From the NCBI GenBank assembly GCA_910585945.1, contig CAJUHZ010000015.1, forward strand, positions 1 through 55,640: 55,640 bases of DNA, read 5' to 3'. The notes beneath the pieces were generated by a model that saw nothing but the letters and a program-made list of their open reading frames with translations, made no database searches and had not been told where the DNA came from. Each line of letters opens with the position of its first letter. Within the stretch, counting starts at the first letter, position 1. Position numbers and translations under genes: made by a program. Positions 40,657-50,167 of this stretch are shown in pieces. Source of the DNA: an uncultured Bilophila sp. (GTDB lineage: Bacteria; Desulfobacterota; Desulfovibrionia; Desulfovibrionales; Desulfovibrionaceae).

Positions 40657-43152
40657 TTATGAATTGCTGCTGTTGTTGTTTGCGGTGGCAAGCGCCGACG
40701 CGTTGGAGTTCATGATGTTTTCGTAACTGCCGAGCAGGGTGTCCAGGCGGGAATAGCGCAAACGCTGTCGTTTTTCCCACGTTTGCAGGCGCGTGGTTTC
40801 CTGATCGATTTTTTTCTGGATGTTATCCATGATGGTCTTGTAATTCTCCTTGAGAATGATCAGACCACCACGTTTGGTGTTGACGCCGTACAGCCCTGTT
40901 TCGGGATCCTTGAGGAGCGGATCGTTGCGGAGTTCGTCCTTGAGCTTGGCGGCAAGCTGGGGGATCTTGCCCTGCTTGATGCGCAGCGTGCCGGAAACCG
41001 CGCCGGCGCTGAGGTCGTCCACGGAGATCTCCACCCCGCCGAGCGGCCCGGAAGGCACCACATAGGAACCGCTTTCATCATCGCGCATGATCTTGACGCC
41101 ATCAACCATGATGAAGGCGGGCGGGGTTCCCGCCGTGTCGACTGTATACGACACGTTGTACTCGCCCGGCGTCGGCGCGATCGACGCGCCGATGGACCCC
41201 TTGTAGGAAAACTTGGGGCTGTCCGAAACGCCGCCCGACCCCACCAGGAGATCCATCACCGCTTGCGGATCTTCCTCCAGAGCCATGTCCAGCGTGCGGT
41301 ACGGGTTCTTGTCCGCGTCGCTCGCGCCGCCGCCTTTTGTAAGGCGCTCCTCGTCCGTCAGGAACTTGAGCTGACCGAACGTGGAACTGCTCTGGTCCGT
41401 ATCCACCATGATCCCGATGCTGGACAGGTTGATGTAGCGGTCTCCCAGCGTGTCGTTCACGTCGTTCATGGGACGGAAGCCGGCCCCCCGGCCCGAAATC
41501 AGCTGCTTGATCTCGGACATGATCGTCTGCACGCCGTAGTTGCCGGTCAGCACGCCGCCCTTCTGGTAGGAGAACTGGGAAGAGTAGTCGATGACGTAGT
41601 TGCCCTTCTCGTCCTTGCTGGCCGCGCGGGTCTTGACGGTCTTGTCCTCGTCGTAGTTGTCCGCCTCCTGAAAGGCCTTGACGAGATCATTGTAGGCCTC
41701 GACGAACTCCTCGACTTTTTTCTTGGTGTCTTCCGTGGATGTGGTCACGGTGAACTGCGTCTTGCCGGTGGAAAGCAGCGTGACTTCAAGGCCGGCGAAC
41801 ACTTCGCTCAGGGTGTTGCTTTCGGACATGAACTCCATGTCCAGATCATTGACGGAGAAGATCGCGTCCTGAGCGTCGCGCTTGTTCCAGCTTGCAACGG
41901 GCGTGACGTCCGTGTTCCAGCCGGCGGGGTCAAGCGCGGAGGAGGACGTGCCGTTGCGCGTCACGGTGACGGCGCTGCCGTCGTCCTTTTCCAGTTGCAG
42001 GCGGGTTCCGCCGGCCCCGTCGGAGACCAGCATGGCCTTGACGCCGGACGTGCCGCGCTGTTCGTTGATCTTTTTTACCAGGGCGTTGACGTCGTCGCCC
42101 GGCGCAAGGCTGATGACGACTTCGTTTCCGTCCCTGTCCAGAAAGGCGAAGTCGACGTCGCCCGTCGCGTCCTTGGGGTTGAGCAGGTCGGTTCCCGCCA
42201 CTGTGCCGCTCCACGTCCTGGTGTAGGCGGCCGTGGACCACTTCATGTTCAGATTGTCGGAGTCGTCCACCGAAATGGCGCTGCCGTCAGCGCTTTGCAG
42301 TTGAATGCTGTAGCCGGAGCCGTTCTTCACCAGGCTGGCCGTCACGTTGGTGTTTCCGGCATTGATGGAATCCACCAGCTTTTGCGCCGTGTCGCCGGCC
42401 TGCAACGTGTATGTATACTGGTATGTGCCGTCGGAATAGGTGAAAGAAGCCTCTTTATCCGTAAGCACGGCGTCGGGGCCTGTCACAAGGCCGCTGGTGA
42501 GGGTGGAGCTGGAAGTCGGGCTGACGCTGAACGCCGGCAGGTTTGTCGCGCTGTTGATCGAGAGATCGGCGTTTGCGCCGGTCTCCTTGCCCTGGAGCTG
42601 GAAGACATAGCCGTTGCCGGTCTTGAGCAGCGAGGCGGTGACGCCGGGGTTGTTCTGGTCGCCGTTGATCTTGGTCACCAGATAGTCCAGCTCGCAGTTT
42701 TCCGGAATGGACAGGGAATAGGTCTTGCCCTTGTAGTCGTAGGAGAACACCGGCGGTTGCGCCGCGCCGGTGACGATATCCTTTTTTGAGGAAAAAACGT
42801 GGTTGCTGGTCAGCACCGCGTTGGTGGCAAGCTGCTTGACGTCAATGGCATAGGTGCCGTCGGCCGCGTTGGCGTTTGCCGTGACCGTGCCAACAGACGC
42901 ATTGGTGGAAGACGTCTTCTTTTGCAGGAACGTGTTGATGGAACTGAGATTGCTGAGCTTGTCGGAAAGCGTCTGCACACTGGTCAGCAGCTTGTCGAAG
43001 GCGTCATAACGCAGCTTCCAGTCCGCCTGCCAGGCTTCAAGGCGCTTCTTGGGAATCTCCTTGATGGTTTTTTCCTGCGAAATCATGGCCTCGAAATCAA
43101 GCCCGCCGGAACCCAGGCCGGAAAATGAAATGCCCCCGGAAATAGACGTCAT
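40657..43152 (-). CDS. fliD: FliD, flagellar filament cap (HAP2)
   Basis: Cap at the filament tip that folds arriving flagellin. The N-terminus MTSISGGISFSGLGSGGLDFEAMI is the FliD_N signature. The C-terminus has LKDELRNDPLLKDPETGLYGVNTKRGGLIIL and a closing coiled coil (YKTIMDNIQKKIDQETTRLQTWEKRQRLRYSRLDTLLGSYE). 831 aa, well above the enteric 468. The extra length is Ser/Thr/Asp-rich beta modules with internal repeats: DGTYQYTYTLQAGDTAQKLVDSINAG, YLVTKINGDQNN and NALVKKINEQR are flagellin-hook-IN-like. ATG 43152 with GAGGG is chosen. Confidence 0.95.
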   Translation of the reverse strand: MTSISGGISFSGLGSGGLDFEAMISQEKTIKEIPKKRLEAWQADWKLRYDAFDKLLTSVQTLSDKLSNLSSINTFLQKKTSSTNASVGTVTANANAADGTYAIDVKQLATNAVLTSNHVFSSKKDIVTGAAQPPVFSYDYKGKTYSLSIPENCELDYLVTKINGDQNNPGVTASLLKTGNGYVFQLQGKETGANADLSINSATNLPAFSVSPTSSSTLTSGLVTGPDAVLTDKEASFTYSDGTYQYTYTLQAGDTAQKLVDSINAGNTNVTASLVKNGSGYSIQLQSADGSAISVDDSDNLNMKWSTAAYTRTWSGTVAGTDLLNPKDATGDVDFAFLDRDGNEVVISLAPGDDVNALVKKINEQRGTSGVKAMLVSDGAGGTRLQLEKDDGSAVTVTRNGTSSSALDPAGWNTDVTPVASWNKRDAQDAIFSVNDLDMEFMSESNTLSEVFAGLEVTLLSTGKTQFTVTTSTEDTKKKVEEFVEAYNDLVKAFQEADNYDEDKTVKTRAASKDEKGNYVIDYSSQFSYQKGGVLTGNYGVQTIMSEIKQLISGRGAGFRPMNDVNDTLGDRYINLSSIGIMVDTDQSSSTFGQLKFLTDEERLTKGGGASDADKNPYRTLDMALEEDPQAVMDLLVGSGGVSDSPKFSYKGSIGASIAPTPGEYNVSYTVDTAGTPPAFIMVDGVKIMRDDESGSYVVPSGPLGGVEISVDDLSAGAVSGTLRIKQGKIPQLAAKLKDELRNDPLLKDPETGLYGVNTKRGGLIILKENYKTIMDNIQKKIDQETTRLQTWEKRQRLRYSRLDTLLGSYENIMNSNASALATANNNSSNS

Positions 43153-43206
43153 ATCAACACCCTCGTGCGGAAGTTTTTGCCTCTTTTGCTGGCTGCTCCG
43201 CAGTGA

Positions 43207-43222
43207 TGCAAGAGAAATGCCA
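43207..43222 (-). promoter_or_regulatory. Sigma-54-type (-24/-12) promoter for fliD-fliS
   Basis: Minus strand TGGCATTTCTCTTGCA: GG and GC separated by exactly 10 bases, with TGGCA and TTGCA both matching consensus. It lies 55 bases upstream of the fliD ATG. Confidence 0.7.
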
Positions 43223-43314
43223 ATATCAAGCAAAAGAAACCGCACCGTTCTTTTCGACGGGATCGCGGCAAAAGTTTAGGGTCTTTTTATCGTGCGAGCG
43301 ATCTGCCCCGCGCG

Positions 43315-44001
43315 TCACCTCGCGGGCAGGCTCAGGGCGCGCCCGGCCACCACCAGCCGGACATCCCCGGCGGCCGCGGCAAGCCGCTGATTGGCAAGCC
43401 CCAGGACGTCGCAGTAGATCCGGCCAAGCGACGTGGGAGCGATGATCCCCAGTCCCGTTTCGCTCGAGACCACAATCCAGCGGCAGGGAGAACGGCGGAT
43501 CACGGCGATCAGATCGTCGATTTCCCTTTCCGCCGCCTGTTCAAAAGCGGCCGCGTCCGGCGTCCAGTCCGCCCGGCCTGCGTGGTCCGCTTCCTTCTCC
43601 AGAGCGAACAGAATGTTCGAGATCCACAGGGTGACGCAATCCAGAAGCACGACGCGCGGCGGATCGGCACGGCGGATCACCGCTTCCACGCGTGGCCCGA
43701 GGCGCAGGGGGCATTCCAGCGTCTTCCAGGCGGGCGGGCGACGGCTCCGATGCCGGCGGATGCGCTCGCGCAGGGCCATGTCGTCCGGGGGAGCGACGGC
43801 CGTGGCCACATAAAGCACCTCGTCGCCGCCACAGGAAAGAGCCAGACGCTCCGCGTGCGCGCTCTTGCCGCTCCGCACGCCGCCGAGCACCAGAACGAGA
43901 TCGCCGGGGGCGCACGCCGTGTGGTCCGTGCCGGGCCGCAAGGACCGCGCATCATCGTCGAGCGCCGGGGACAGGGCTTCAGGATTGCGTGAACCGCTCA
44001 T
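43315..44001 (-). CDS. cobU: CobU/CobP, adenosylcobinamide kinase and guanylyltransferase
   Basis: Bifunctional enzyme of the nucleotide-loop pathway of cobamide synthesis: phosphorylates AdoCbi and forms AdoCbi-GDP. P-loop GGVRSGKSAHAERLA, the guanylylated His region RIRRHRSRRPPAWKTLE, LLDCVTLWISNILF, and the C-terminal SETGLGII...DVLGLANQRLAAAAGDVRLVVAG. 228 aa; the N-terminal ~33 residues are an unconserved extension. Start ATG 44001 lies inside the preceding gene (23-nt overlap), with GGAG at the right distance. Confidence 0.92.
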   Translation of the reverse strand: MSGSRNPEALSPALDDDARSLRPGTDHTACAPGDLVLVLGGVRSGKSAHAERLALSCGGDEVLYVATAVAPPDDMALRERIRRHRSRRPPAWKTLECPLRLGPRVEAVIRRADPPRVVLLDCVTLWISNILFALEKEADHAGRADWTPDAAAFEQAAEREIDDLIAVIRRSPCRWIVVSSETGLGIIAPTSLGRIYCDVLGLANQRLAAAAGDVRLVVAGRALSLPAR

Positions 44002-44869
44002 GGGACTCCAGAATCGCGCGGTGGGACGCGGCCAGATGTTCGGGGGAAAAAACCTCCAGCGTCACCACGCCGGAAAACGCGCGTTCCCACAGCAGGTGCA
44101 GCGCCGCATCCAGTTGGTCCACGGGCATGTGGGCAAGGGAGACATGATCCCGCGCCGTGTCCCCGCACAGCCGCACCCCGTGCAGATGGCAGATCCGGAC
44201 GCGAGGGAGCCAGTCCGCCAGGACGGCTGGCGGATCGGGACTGCCCAAACGGCCGGCGGGGCGCTCCCCGGGCCGGCTGGCGGACCGGCCGCCCTGACGA
44301 AAATCTTTCCACAAATGCCCGATATCCGCGCAACGCGCCCAGCCGGGGGCAGGGCCGGCGTGCGCGCCGTTCAGCCACGGATCAAGAAAACCGGGACCAT
44401 AGCCCTCAAGGTTTTCCAGCGCCAGACAGCCCGGCGAAGGCAGCGCGCGCCCGATGCTCTCAAGCACGGCAGCCGCCCGCGCCGCCTCCGCCCCGGTGAC
44501 GGCGCGCCCCTCCGCCGTGCAGGCCGGGAACGCCACATGCAGGACAAAGGAATGAGCGCGCAAGGGAGCGGCGCGATCCACGGCGGCCAGCGCGCCCCGC
44601 TGCACGCGCAACGCGCCCTCGGGCGTGGAAAAATCCCCGTCGACAGGCAGGTGCACGCTGAATGTCGTGCCCTCGCCGTCGCCAATGCGGGCGATTTCGC
44701 GCGCTTCGCGCTCGGTCAGCGGGCATTCGCCGTGCGCTCCGGACTCAAAGAGCAGCACGCTCACGTCGCGGCACAGCGCCGCGCCGAACCGCACACCCTC
44801 CACATAGGAGGCCGGCCGCACAAAGGACGTGCAGCCAAGCGTGAAACCGGGGCATTCATACCGCGCCAT
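43979..44869 (-). CDS. Probable CbiR-like cobamide-remodelling hydrolase (TIM barrel)
   Basis: 296 aa from ATG 44869, with GAGGAAAG. An AP-endonuclease-2-like TIM barrel: CLALENLEGYGPGF, RCADIGHLWKD, VRICHLHGVRLCGD...RDHVSLAHM, GVVTLEVFSPEHL supply the expected metal-ligand positions (Glu, Asp/His, His, Glu). CbiR, described in Akkermansia, belongs to this superfamily and cleaves cobamides to adenosylcobyric acid so a new lower ligand can be attached. The 23-nt overlap with cobU strongly favours a cobamide role. The alternative is an unspecified sugar isomerase/epimerase-type protein. Confidence 0.65.
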   Translation of the reverse strand: MARYECPGFTLGCTSFVRPASYVEGVRFGAALCRDVSVLLFESGAHGECPLTEREAREIARIGDGEGTTFSVHLPVDGDFSTPEGALRVQRGALAAVDRAAPLRAHSFVLHVAFPACTAEGRAVTGAEAARAAAVLESIGRALPSPGCLALENLEGYGPGFLDPWLNGAHAGPAPGWARCADIGHLWKDFRQGGRSASRPGERPAGRLGSPDPPAVLADWLPRVRICHLHGVRLCGDTARDHVSLAHMPVDQLDAALHLLWERAFSGVVTLEVFSPEHLAASHRAILESHERFTQS

Positions 44870-44927
44870 GCTTTCCTCGCGATCGGGAGATCTCCCGCCA
44901 GTCCAGTGACGCGCCTGCATGAGGACG

Positions 44928-46331
44928 CTACGCCGGCGGGGTCTGGCTTTTCAGTTTTCGATGCACATAACTGCGTTCAAGCCCCACGCTTTCGGCCAGC
45001 CGGGTGATGTTGCCGCCGCATTCGCTCAGTTTGACCGCAAGATAGCGAGCCTCGAAAGCGGCCCTGGCCTTCTTGAAATCCATGTCCGGGCCGAGAAAGA
45101 GATCGTCCGGGAAGAGTCCGCCGCCCGTGCCGGCGGCGCGCGGGCACGAGCAGGACGATGGACCGGCCGCGCCGCGCATTTCCGGCGGCAGATCCGCCGG
45201 GCCGATCCGCCGCCCCGCGTGCAGAATGACCATGCGTTCGACAAAATTGCGCAGTTCGCGCACGTTGCCGGGCCAGGCGTAGGCTTCGAGGCGCTCCAGA
45301 GCTTCGGGCGAGAAATCCGGAGGAACAGCGCCGTGCACGGCGCTCAGACGGGATGTGAAGCAATGAAGCAGCGGCGCGATATCGGCCCTTCGCTCGCGCA
45401 GGGGCGGCAGGTGCAGCGGCACGACGCGCAGCCGGTAGTAGAGATCTTCCCGAAACGTGCCGGCGGCAATGGCTTCTTCAAGATTCTTGTTGGTGGCGGC
45501 CACCACCCGCACATCCACCCGGATGGTGCGGCCGCCGCCCACCCGCTCGAAGGACTGCTCCTGAAGGATGCGCAGGATCTTGGCCTGGGTCTTCAGGCTC
45601 ATGTCACCGATCTCGTCAAGAAACAGCGTGCCCTTGTTGGCCATTTCAAACCGGCCCGGCCGCGCGGCTTCGGCGCTGGTGAACGCGCCCTTTTCATGCC
45701 CGAACAACTCGCTTTCGATCAGTTCCTCGGGAATGGCGGCGCAGTTCACCGCGATCATGGGCGCGCCCGCGCGACGGCTCCCCGCGTGCAGGGCGCGCGC
45801 GGCAAGTTCCTTGCCAGTGCCGTTTTCCCCGGTCAGCAGAACCCAGGCGTCGGTAGGGGCCACCTTGAGCAGTTGGGACTTGAATTCCAGCATGGCCGGC
45901 GACTGACCGAGCAGCTCCTCCCGTTCGGGGAGCGAGGTGCGCAGGAGCAGGTTCTCGCGGCGCAAGGCGGCCGTTTCAATGGCCCGCGCCGCCAGGATGA
46001 CGATCTTTTCCAGCGACAACGGTTTTTCGATAAAATCGTACGCCCCGCGCCGAATGGCGGAAACGGCTGTTTCAATGGTCCCGTGGCCCGAAATCATCAC
46101 CACCGGCACATCGGGATGATCCGCGCGCAGCAGATCGAGCGCGGCAAGCCCGTCCATGCCGGGAAGCCAGATATCCAGAAACACGAGATCGAGCGCCTCG
46201 CCGTCGGCCAGGGCCAGGCCGCTTTCCGCATCGGACGCTTCCAGCACCTCCATGCCCTCGTCTTCCAGAATGCCGCGCAGGGAAAAGCGGATCGCTTCCT
46301 CATCGTCAATGATCAATACCCGTGCCGCCAT
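44928..46331 (-). CDS. NtrX-like sigma-54-dependent response regulator
   Basis: 467 aa. Receiver domain (1-120) with phospho-acceptor Asp53 in FLDIWLPGMDG. AAA+ domain (about 140-370) with Walker A GENGTGKE (168-175), GAFTSA loop (215-220, consensus GAFTGA), Walker B GTLFLDEIGD and WPGNVRELRNFVERMVIL. The C-terminal Fis-type HTH GGNITRLAESVGLERSYVHRKLK resembles NtrX. ATG 46331 has GGGGGAAG upstream. No histidine kinase gene adjoins it, so it is an orphan here. It is divergent from the peptidase. Control of the window's sigma-54-type promoters is possible but unproven. Confidence 0.9.
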   Translation of the reverse strand: MAARVLIIDDEEAIRFSLRGILEDEGMEVLEASDAESGLALADGEALDLVFLDIWLPGMDGLAALDLLRADHPDVPVVMISGHGTIETAVSAIRRGAYDFIEKPLSLEKIVILAARAIETAALRRENLLLRTSLPEREELLGQSPAMLEFKSQLLKVAPTDAWVLLTGENGTGKELAARALHAGSRRAGAPMIAVNCAAIPEELIESELFGHEKGAFTSAEAARPGRFEMANKGTLFLDEIGDMSLKTQAKILRILQEQSFERVGGGRTIRVDVRVVAATNKNLEEAIAAGTFREDLYYRLRVVPLHLPPLRERRADIAPLLHCFTSRLSAVHGAVPPDFSPEALERLEAYAWPGNVRELRNFVERMVILHAGRRIGPADLPPEMRGAAGPSSCSCPRAAGTGGGLFPDDLFLGPDMDFKKARAAFEARYLAVKLSECGGNITRLAESVGLERSYVHRKLKSQTPPA

Positions 46332-46513
46332 CAATCTTCCCCCATGCCCGCACGCGGGCTGCTCCGCCCACTCTGCCACGGGAGGCGCTCCCGCACAAGC
46401 CGGGGGACAGGCAGAAGGGCGGCCGGACCGGTGGACAAAAGGAACGCGGCGCGCTAAGCGATGCTGATATGCAAGGCGCCCTGCTGTGGGGCATTGCTTC
46501 CGGAGTATGCCAT

Positions 46514-47602
46514 ATGTCCGCATCCATCTTTGCCGCCCGCCGCGAACGCGCCCGCAAGCTCATGCGGGAGCAGGGGCTTGACGCGCTGCTCGTCAGCCAC
46601 GCGGCCAACCGTTATTATCTTTCCGGCTTTGAACTGCACGACCCCCAGTGCAACGAAAGCGCCGGCCGCCTGATCCTCATGACCGACGGGCAGGATCTGC
46701 TGTGCACCGACGCCCGCTACGACGACGCGGCAAAACGCCTGTGGCCGGAAGATCGCGTGGTCATCTACGGACAGGACGCGCCCGAGGACATTGCCGGCCG
46801 CCTGCGTGACCTTGCCGGGGGGCGTCGCCTGCGCCTCGGTTTTGAAGCGCGCCTGATCCGGCTGGATTTTTACGAGCGCCTGTTTGCGGACAAGAGCCTT
46901 GAGGCCGTCCGTGCGGACGGGCTGGTGGAAGGACTCCGCCTGCTCAAGGACGCCGACGAGATCCGGCGCATGGAAGCCTCCTGCCGGCTCAACCGGCAAC
47001 TTATGGACTGGCTCCCGGAACGGCTTGCTCCGGGCCGGAGCGAGGCCGAAATCGCCTGGGATGTCGAAGTGTTTTTCCGCGAGCGGGGAGCCAGCGAACT
47101 GGCCTTTGCCAGCATCGTGGCCCGCGGGCCGAACGCGGCGCTGCCCCACGCCGTGCCGGGCCGCGACGCCGTGCTCGGGGCGGAAGATCTGGTGCTGGTG
47201 GACGTGGGCTGCCGCCTGGACGACTACTGTTCCGACCAGACCCGCACCTTCTGGGCCGGGGCCAATCCCTCGCCCCGCTTCCGCGAAACCCTCGCCCTTG
47301 TGCAGGAAGCGCAAGCCAGAGCCATTGAAATGATCCGCCCCGGCGTGGCCGCCTGCGACGTCTACGCGGCGGCGCGCAATCTCTTTGCCCGGCACAACAA
47401 GGCCCACGCCTTCACGCACGGTCTGGGGCACGGGGTGGGGCTGGAAACCCACGAGGGGCCGGCCCTGAACAACCGCTCCCACACGCTGCTTGAGCCGGGC
47501 ATGATCGTCACGGTGGAACCCGGCCTGTACGACGCGGCCTGGGGCGGCGTGCGCTGGGAACACATGGTGCTGGTGACCGAATCCGGCCACAGAATATTGT
47601 AG
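46514..47602 (+). CDS. M24B metallopeptidase (Xaa-Pro aminopeptidase/dipeptidase type)
   Basis: 362 aa from ATG 46514, with GGAG 8 nt upstream. Creatinase-like N-domain, then pita-bread catalytic domain with ligands Asp230 and Asp241 (VDVGCRLDDYCSDQTRTF), His306 (THGLGHGVGLETHEGP), Glu335 (VTVEPGLY) and Glu349 (VRWEHMVLV). Substrate-site His211 is in LPHAVPG. It removes or splits residues next to proline in the cytoplasm. PepQ- and YpdF/PepP-like members cannot be told apart here. Divergent from the NtrX-like gene. Confidence 0.9.
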   Translation: MSASIFAARRERARKLMREQGLDALLVSHAANRYYLSGFELHDPQCNESAGRLILMTDGQDLLCTDARYDDAAKRLWPEDRVVIYGQDAPEDIAGRLRDLAGGRRLRLGFEARLIRLDFYERLFADKSLEAVRADGLVEGLRLLKDADEIRRMEASCRLNRQLMDWLPERLAPGRSEAEIAWDVEVFFRERGASELAFASIVARGPNAALPHAVPGRDAVLGAEDLVLVDVGCRLDDYCSDQTRTFWAGANPSPRFRETLALVQEAQARAIEMIRPGVAACDVYAAARNLFARHNKAHAFTHGLGHGVGLETHEGPALNNRSHTLLEPGMIVTVEPGLYDAAWGGVRWEHMVLVTESGHRIL

Positions 47603-47699
47603 CGTCCGCGCGCCCGCCCCGCTCCGTGGGAAAATGACGGCAACGCCGCGATTGAAAAGATATTCAATCGAAAATCCTCCAAGACAAGGTCGCAGCCCG

Positions 47700-48788
47700 A
47701 TGAACATCGCCTTTGTCAACGCCACCATCCGCTGGGGCGGCGTGAAAACCTGGACGCTCGACTTTGGCGAAAGCCTGAGGGACAAGGGGCACGCCGTGTT
47801 CATTTACGGCCGCCAGCCCGAATTCATCGAAGCGGCGCGCCGGCGGGTGGGGCACGGCGAGCGGATGAACTTCGGCGCGGATCTCAACCCCCTGACCATC
47901 CGGCGCTTTTGCCGGATCTTTCGGGAAAACGCCATTGACGTGGTCATCGTCAATATCGAAAAGGATCTGGCCACGGCCGGGGCGGCCGCCCGGCTGCTCG
48001 GCATTCCGACAGTGCAGCGGATCGGCCTGCCTACCGATATCCCGCACCGGCTCAAGACCCGCCTGCTGCACGCCTGGATCCGCCCGCGCTTTCTGTGCCC
48101 GTGCCGGTATATCGCTGAAGGTTTTCTCCGTTTGCTTCCCTATGTGCGCGAAAACGACGTCCGCGTTGTGTTGAACGGCAAAAAGCCTGTCGCGTCGGAC
48201 GCCGCCTGCCGCCTGCACGCGCCGCGCCGTTTTGTCTGCACGCAGCAGCTTTCGCACGACAAGGGGCACGCCGTTCTCCTGCGCGCCTTTGCCGAACTGC
48301 GCGCCCGCCGCCCGGATCTGGACTTTGAAGTCCATGTGCACGGCACAGGCAAGGAGGAAGCGGCGCTCAAAACCTTGTGCAGCCGGCTGAACCTGGACGA
48401 CAGAGTCGTCTGGCGCGGCTTTTCCTCCTCGGTTCAGGACACCTTGCCGGAAAACGACATTTTTCTCCTGGCCTCTCTTTCGGAGGGCTTGCCCAACACG
48501 CTGCTGGAGGGCATGGCCGCCGGCCTGCTGCCCATTTGCCGGGACGTGGGCGGCGTGCGCGAAGTTCTTTCTCCGGGGCTGGATCCCTGGGTATTGCCCT
48601 TCGACGCGGACGAACACGCCTTTTGCGCGGCCATGACCGCCGCGCTTGACCTTTCGGACGACGCGCTGCTGGATCTGCGGCGGGAAGCACGGGCGCAACG
48701 AAACTGTTTTGATCTGGAAAGCCGCGCCGACGAGCTTGCAGCCTGGTTGGGCACGCTCACAGACAAGGCGCGGAAGGAAAACGCATGA
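47700..48788 (+). CDS. GT4-family glycosyltransferase
   Basis: 362 aa. The start MNIAFVNATIRWGGVKTW is the donor-loop region of retaining GT-B enzymes. Later segments: LLHAWIRPRFLCPCRYIAEGFL, FVCTQQLSHDKGHAVLLRAFAEL and LDDRVVWRGFSSSVQDTLPENDIFLLASLSEGLPNTLLEGMAAGLLPICRDVGGVREVL, the last with the E-x7-E-type motif. Likely adds a sugar to lipopolysaccharide core or O-antigen. Its last four bases overlap the start of the ligase gene (ATGA). AAGG lies upstream of ATG 47700. Donor and acceptor unknown. Confidence 0.9.
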   Translation: MNIAFVNATIRWGGVKTWTLDFGESLRDKGHAVFIYGRQPEFIEAARRRVGHGERMNFGADLNPLTIRRFCRIFRENAIDVVIVNIEKDLATAGAAARLLGIPTVQRIGLPTDIPHRLKTRLLHAWIRPRFLCPCRYIAEGFLRLLPYVRENDVRVVLNGKKPVASDAACRLHAPRRFVCTQQLSHDKGHAVLLRAFAELRARRPDLDFEVHVHGTGKEEAALKTLCSRLNLDDRVVWRGFSSSVQDTLPENDIFLLASLSEGLPNTLLEGMAAGLLPICRDVGGVREVLSPGLDPWVLPFDADEHAFCAAMTAALDLSDDALLDLRREARAQRNCFDLESRADELAAWLGTLTDKARKENA

Positions 48789-50122
48789 ACAGAGCAAGCA
48801 ACGCCGGGCATTCTCTCCCCATGCCGACGGCACTGAAAAAACAGGCCGCGGACGTGTGCGCGCGCCTGCGCGCCCGTCTGGACGCCTGCACGCCGGAACA
48901 GGCCCGCGCGCTGTTGTTCGGGCTGTTCTGGCTTTCCATAGTCGGCTTTTCCTTTGGTCAGGCCTTTGTTGTCGCCGGTCCGCTGCTCTGTCTGCCGCCG
49001 CTGGCGTTTCTGTACTGGAAAGACTGGTCCAACACCACGCTGGCGCGGCTTCCCGCGCGCTGGCTCTTTCTTGTCCTTTTTCTGGCAGTGGGGGTGCAGC
49101 TCTTCCATTCGCAGTGGTTCTCACGCAGTTGGGGCATATTGTCTCCCAATCTTCTGCGCGGCTTTCTCCTGCCGTTCATCGGCATGGAATGCGTGCGGAC
49201 GGAGAAGGATCTGCGCCGTCTGGCAGGCGCGTTTTTCTGTGCGGCCGTGTTGCAGGGAGCCAACGGCGTGTGGCAGTACGCGACAGGGCATGACCTGATC
49301 AAGAACGCTCCGCTCCTGTACGGACGTCTCACAGGCAGTTTCGGCACCTACCGTGTGGGCAACTACATGGGCATGATTCTCCTGCCGGCCTGCGCCGCGG
49401 GTCTGCTCCTCCCGCTGAGAAACAGGGGGGCGCGCATCGCGCTGACAGCCTGCCTGCTCGCGCCGGGGCTTTTTCTGTGGGTCTTCGCCCAGGCCCGCAT
49501 GGGCTACGCGGCCCTGACTCTCGGCCTGTGCGCCGTATGGCTGAGCGGGCGGGAACGCATCGCCTGGAAGCCGATTCTCCCCGTGCTCGCGCTGTTCGTC
49601 CTCCTCGTTCTCTTCGGACCAAGCCGCATTTCGCTGGAAAAGGCTCTGGCCGATCCGCGGGGAGAACTCTGGGTGACGGCGTGGCAAACCATGCTGCACA
49701 CGCCCTGGTTCGGAACCGGGATCGGGAGCTTTGTTCCGGCATTGCAGGCGGCAGGGCTGGACCTGCCCCTCAACGGACTTGAAGTCCAGCACCCGCACAA
49801 CGCCTATCTGCAATTTCTGGTGGACGGCGGCATTGTCGGCTTTGCGGCCATGGCGCTCTTTCTCTTCGGCATGGCGCTGTGGGCGTGGCGGCGCATCCGG
49901 CAGGGACTCCGCATGGAGCGCGAAGAAGCGGCAACAGGAACAGGTGGAGGTTCTTTCTGGCGGCTTTCGCTGTTCTTCTGGGGCGGCTGGTTCGGCTATC
50001 TTGTCGTGCTCGGCGGCGGGCACGATTTTTACCGCACCTGGTTTCTCTCCACCGGCATGACCCTGCTCGGCATCGTGCTCGGCGCGTGCGTCAACGGCCC
50101 GACACGCCGCTCCCGTTCCTGA
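48785..50122 (+). CDS. O-antigen ligase-like membrane protein (WaaL/Wzy_C family)
   Basis: 445 aa with about 10-12 membrane segments. A large periplasmic loop ends in HPHNAYLQFLVDGGIVGF, which carries the conserved His of WaaL-type ligases. GTYRVGNYMGMILLPACAAGLLLP and ELWVTAWQTMLHTPWFGTGIGSF are also typical. It probably transfers polymerised O-chains or another glycan to lipid A-core. Translationally coupled to the glycosyltransferase. Ligase and polymerase members of this superfamily are hard to separate by sequence. Confidence 0.88.
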   Translation: MNRASNAGHSLPMPTALKKQAADVCARLRARLDACTPEQARALLFGLFWLSIVGFSFGQAFVVAGPLLCLPPLAFLYWKDWSNTTLARLPARWLFLVLFLAVGVQLFHSQWFSRSWGILSPNLLRGFLLPFIGMECVRTEKDLRRLAGAFFCAAVLQGANGVWQYATGHDLIKNAPLLYGRLTGSFGTYRVGNYMGMILLPACAAGLLLPLRNRGARIALTACLLAPGLFLWVFAQARMGYAALTLGLCAVWLSGRERIAWKPILPVLALFVLLVLFGPSRISLEKALADPRGELWVTAWQTMLHTPWFGTGIGSFVPALQAAGLDLPLNGLEVQHPHNAYLQFLVDGGIVGFAAMALFLFGMALWAWRRIRQGLRMEREEAATGTGGGSFWRLSLFFWGGWFGYLVVLGGGHDFYRTWFLSTGMTLLGIVLGACVNGPTRRSRS

Positions 50123-50167
50123 CGCAACGCCCGGATCCCGGGGCAGGCAGGAGCAACCGTTCAATCC

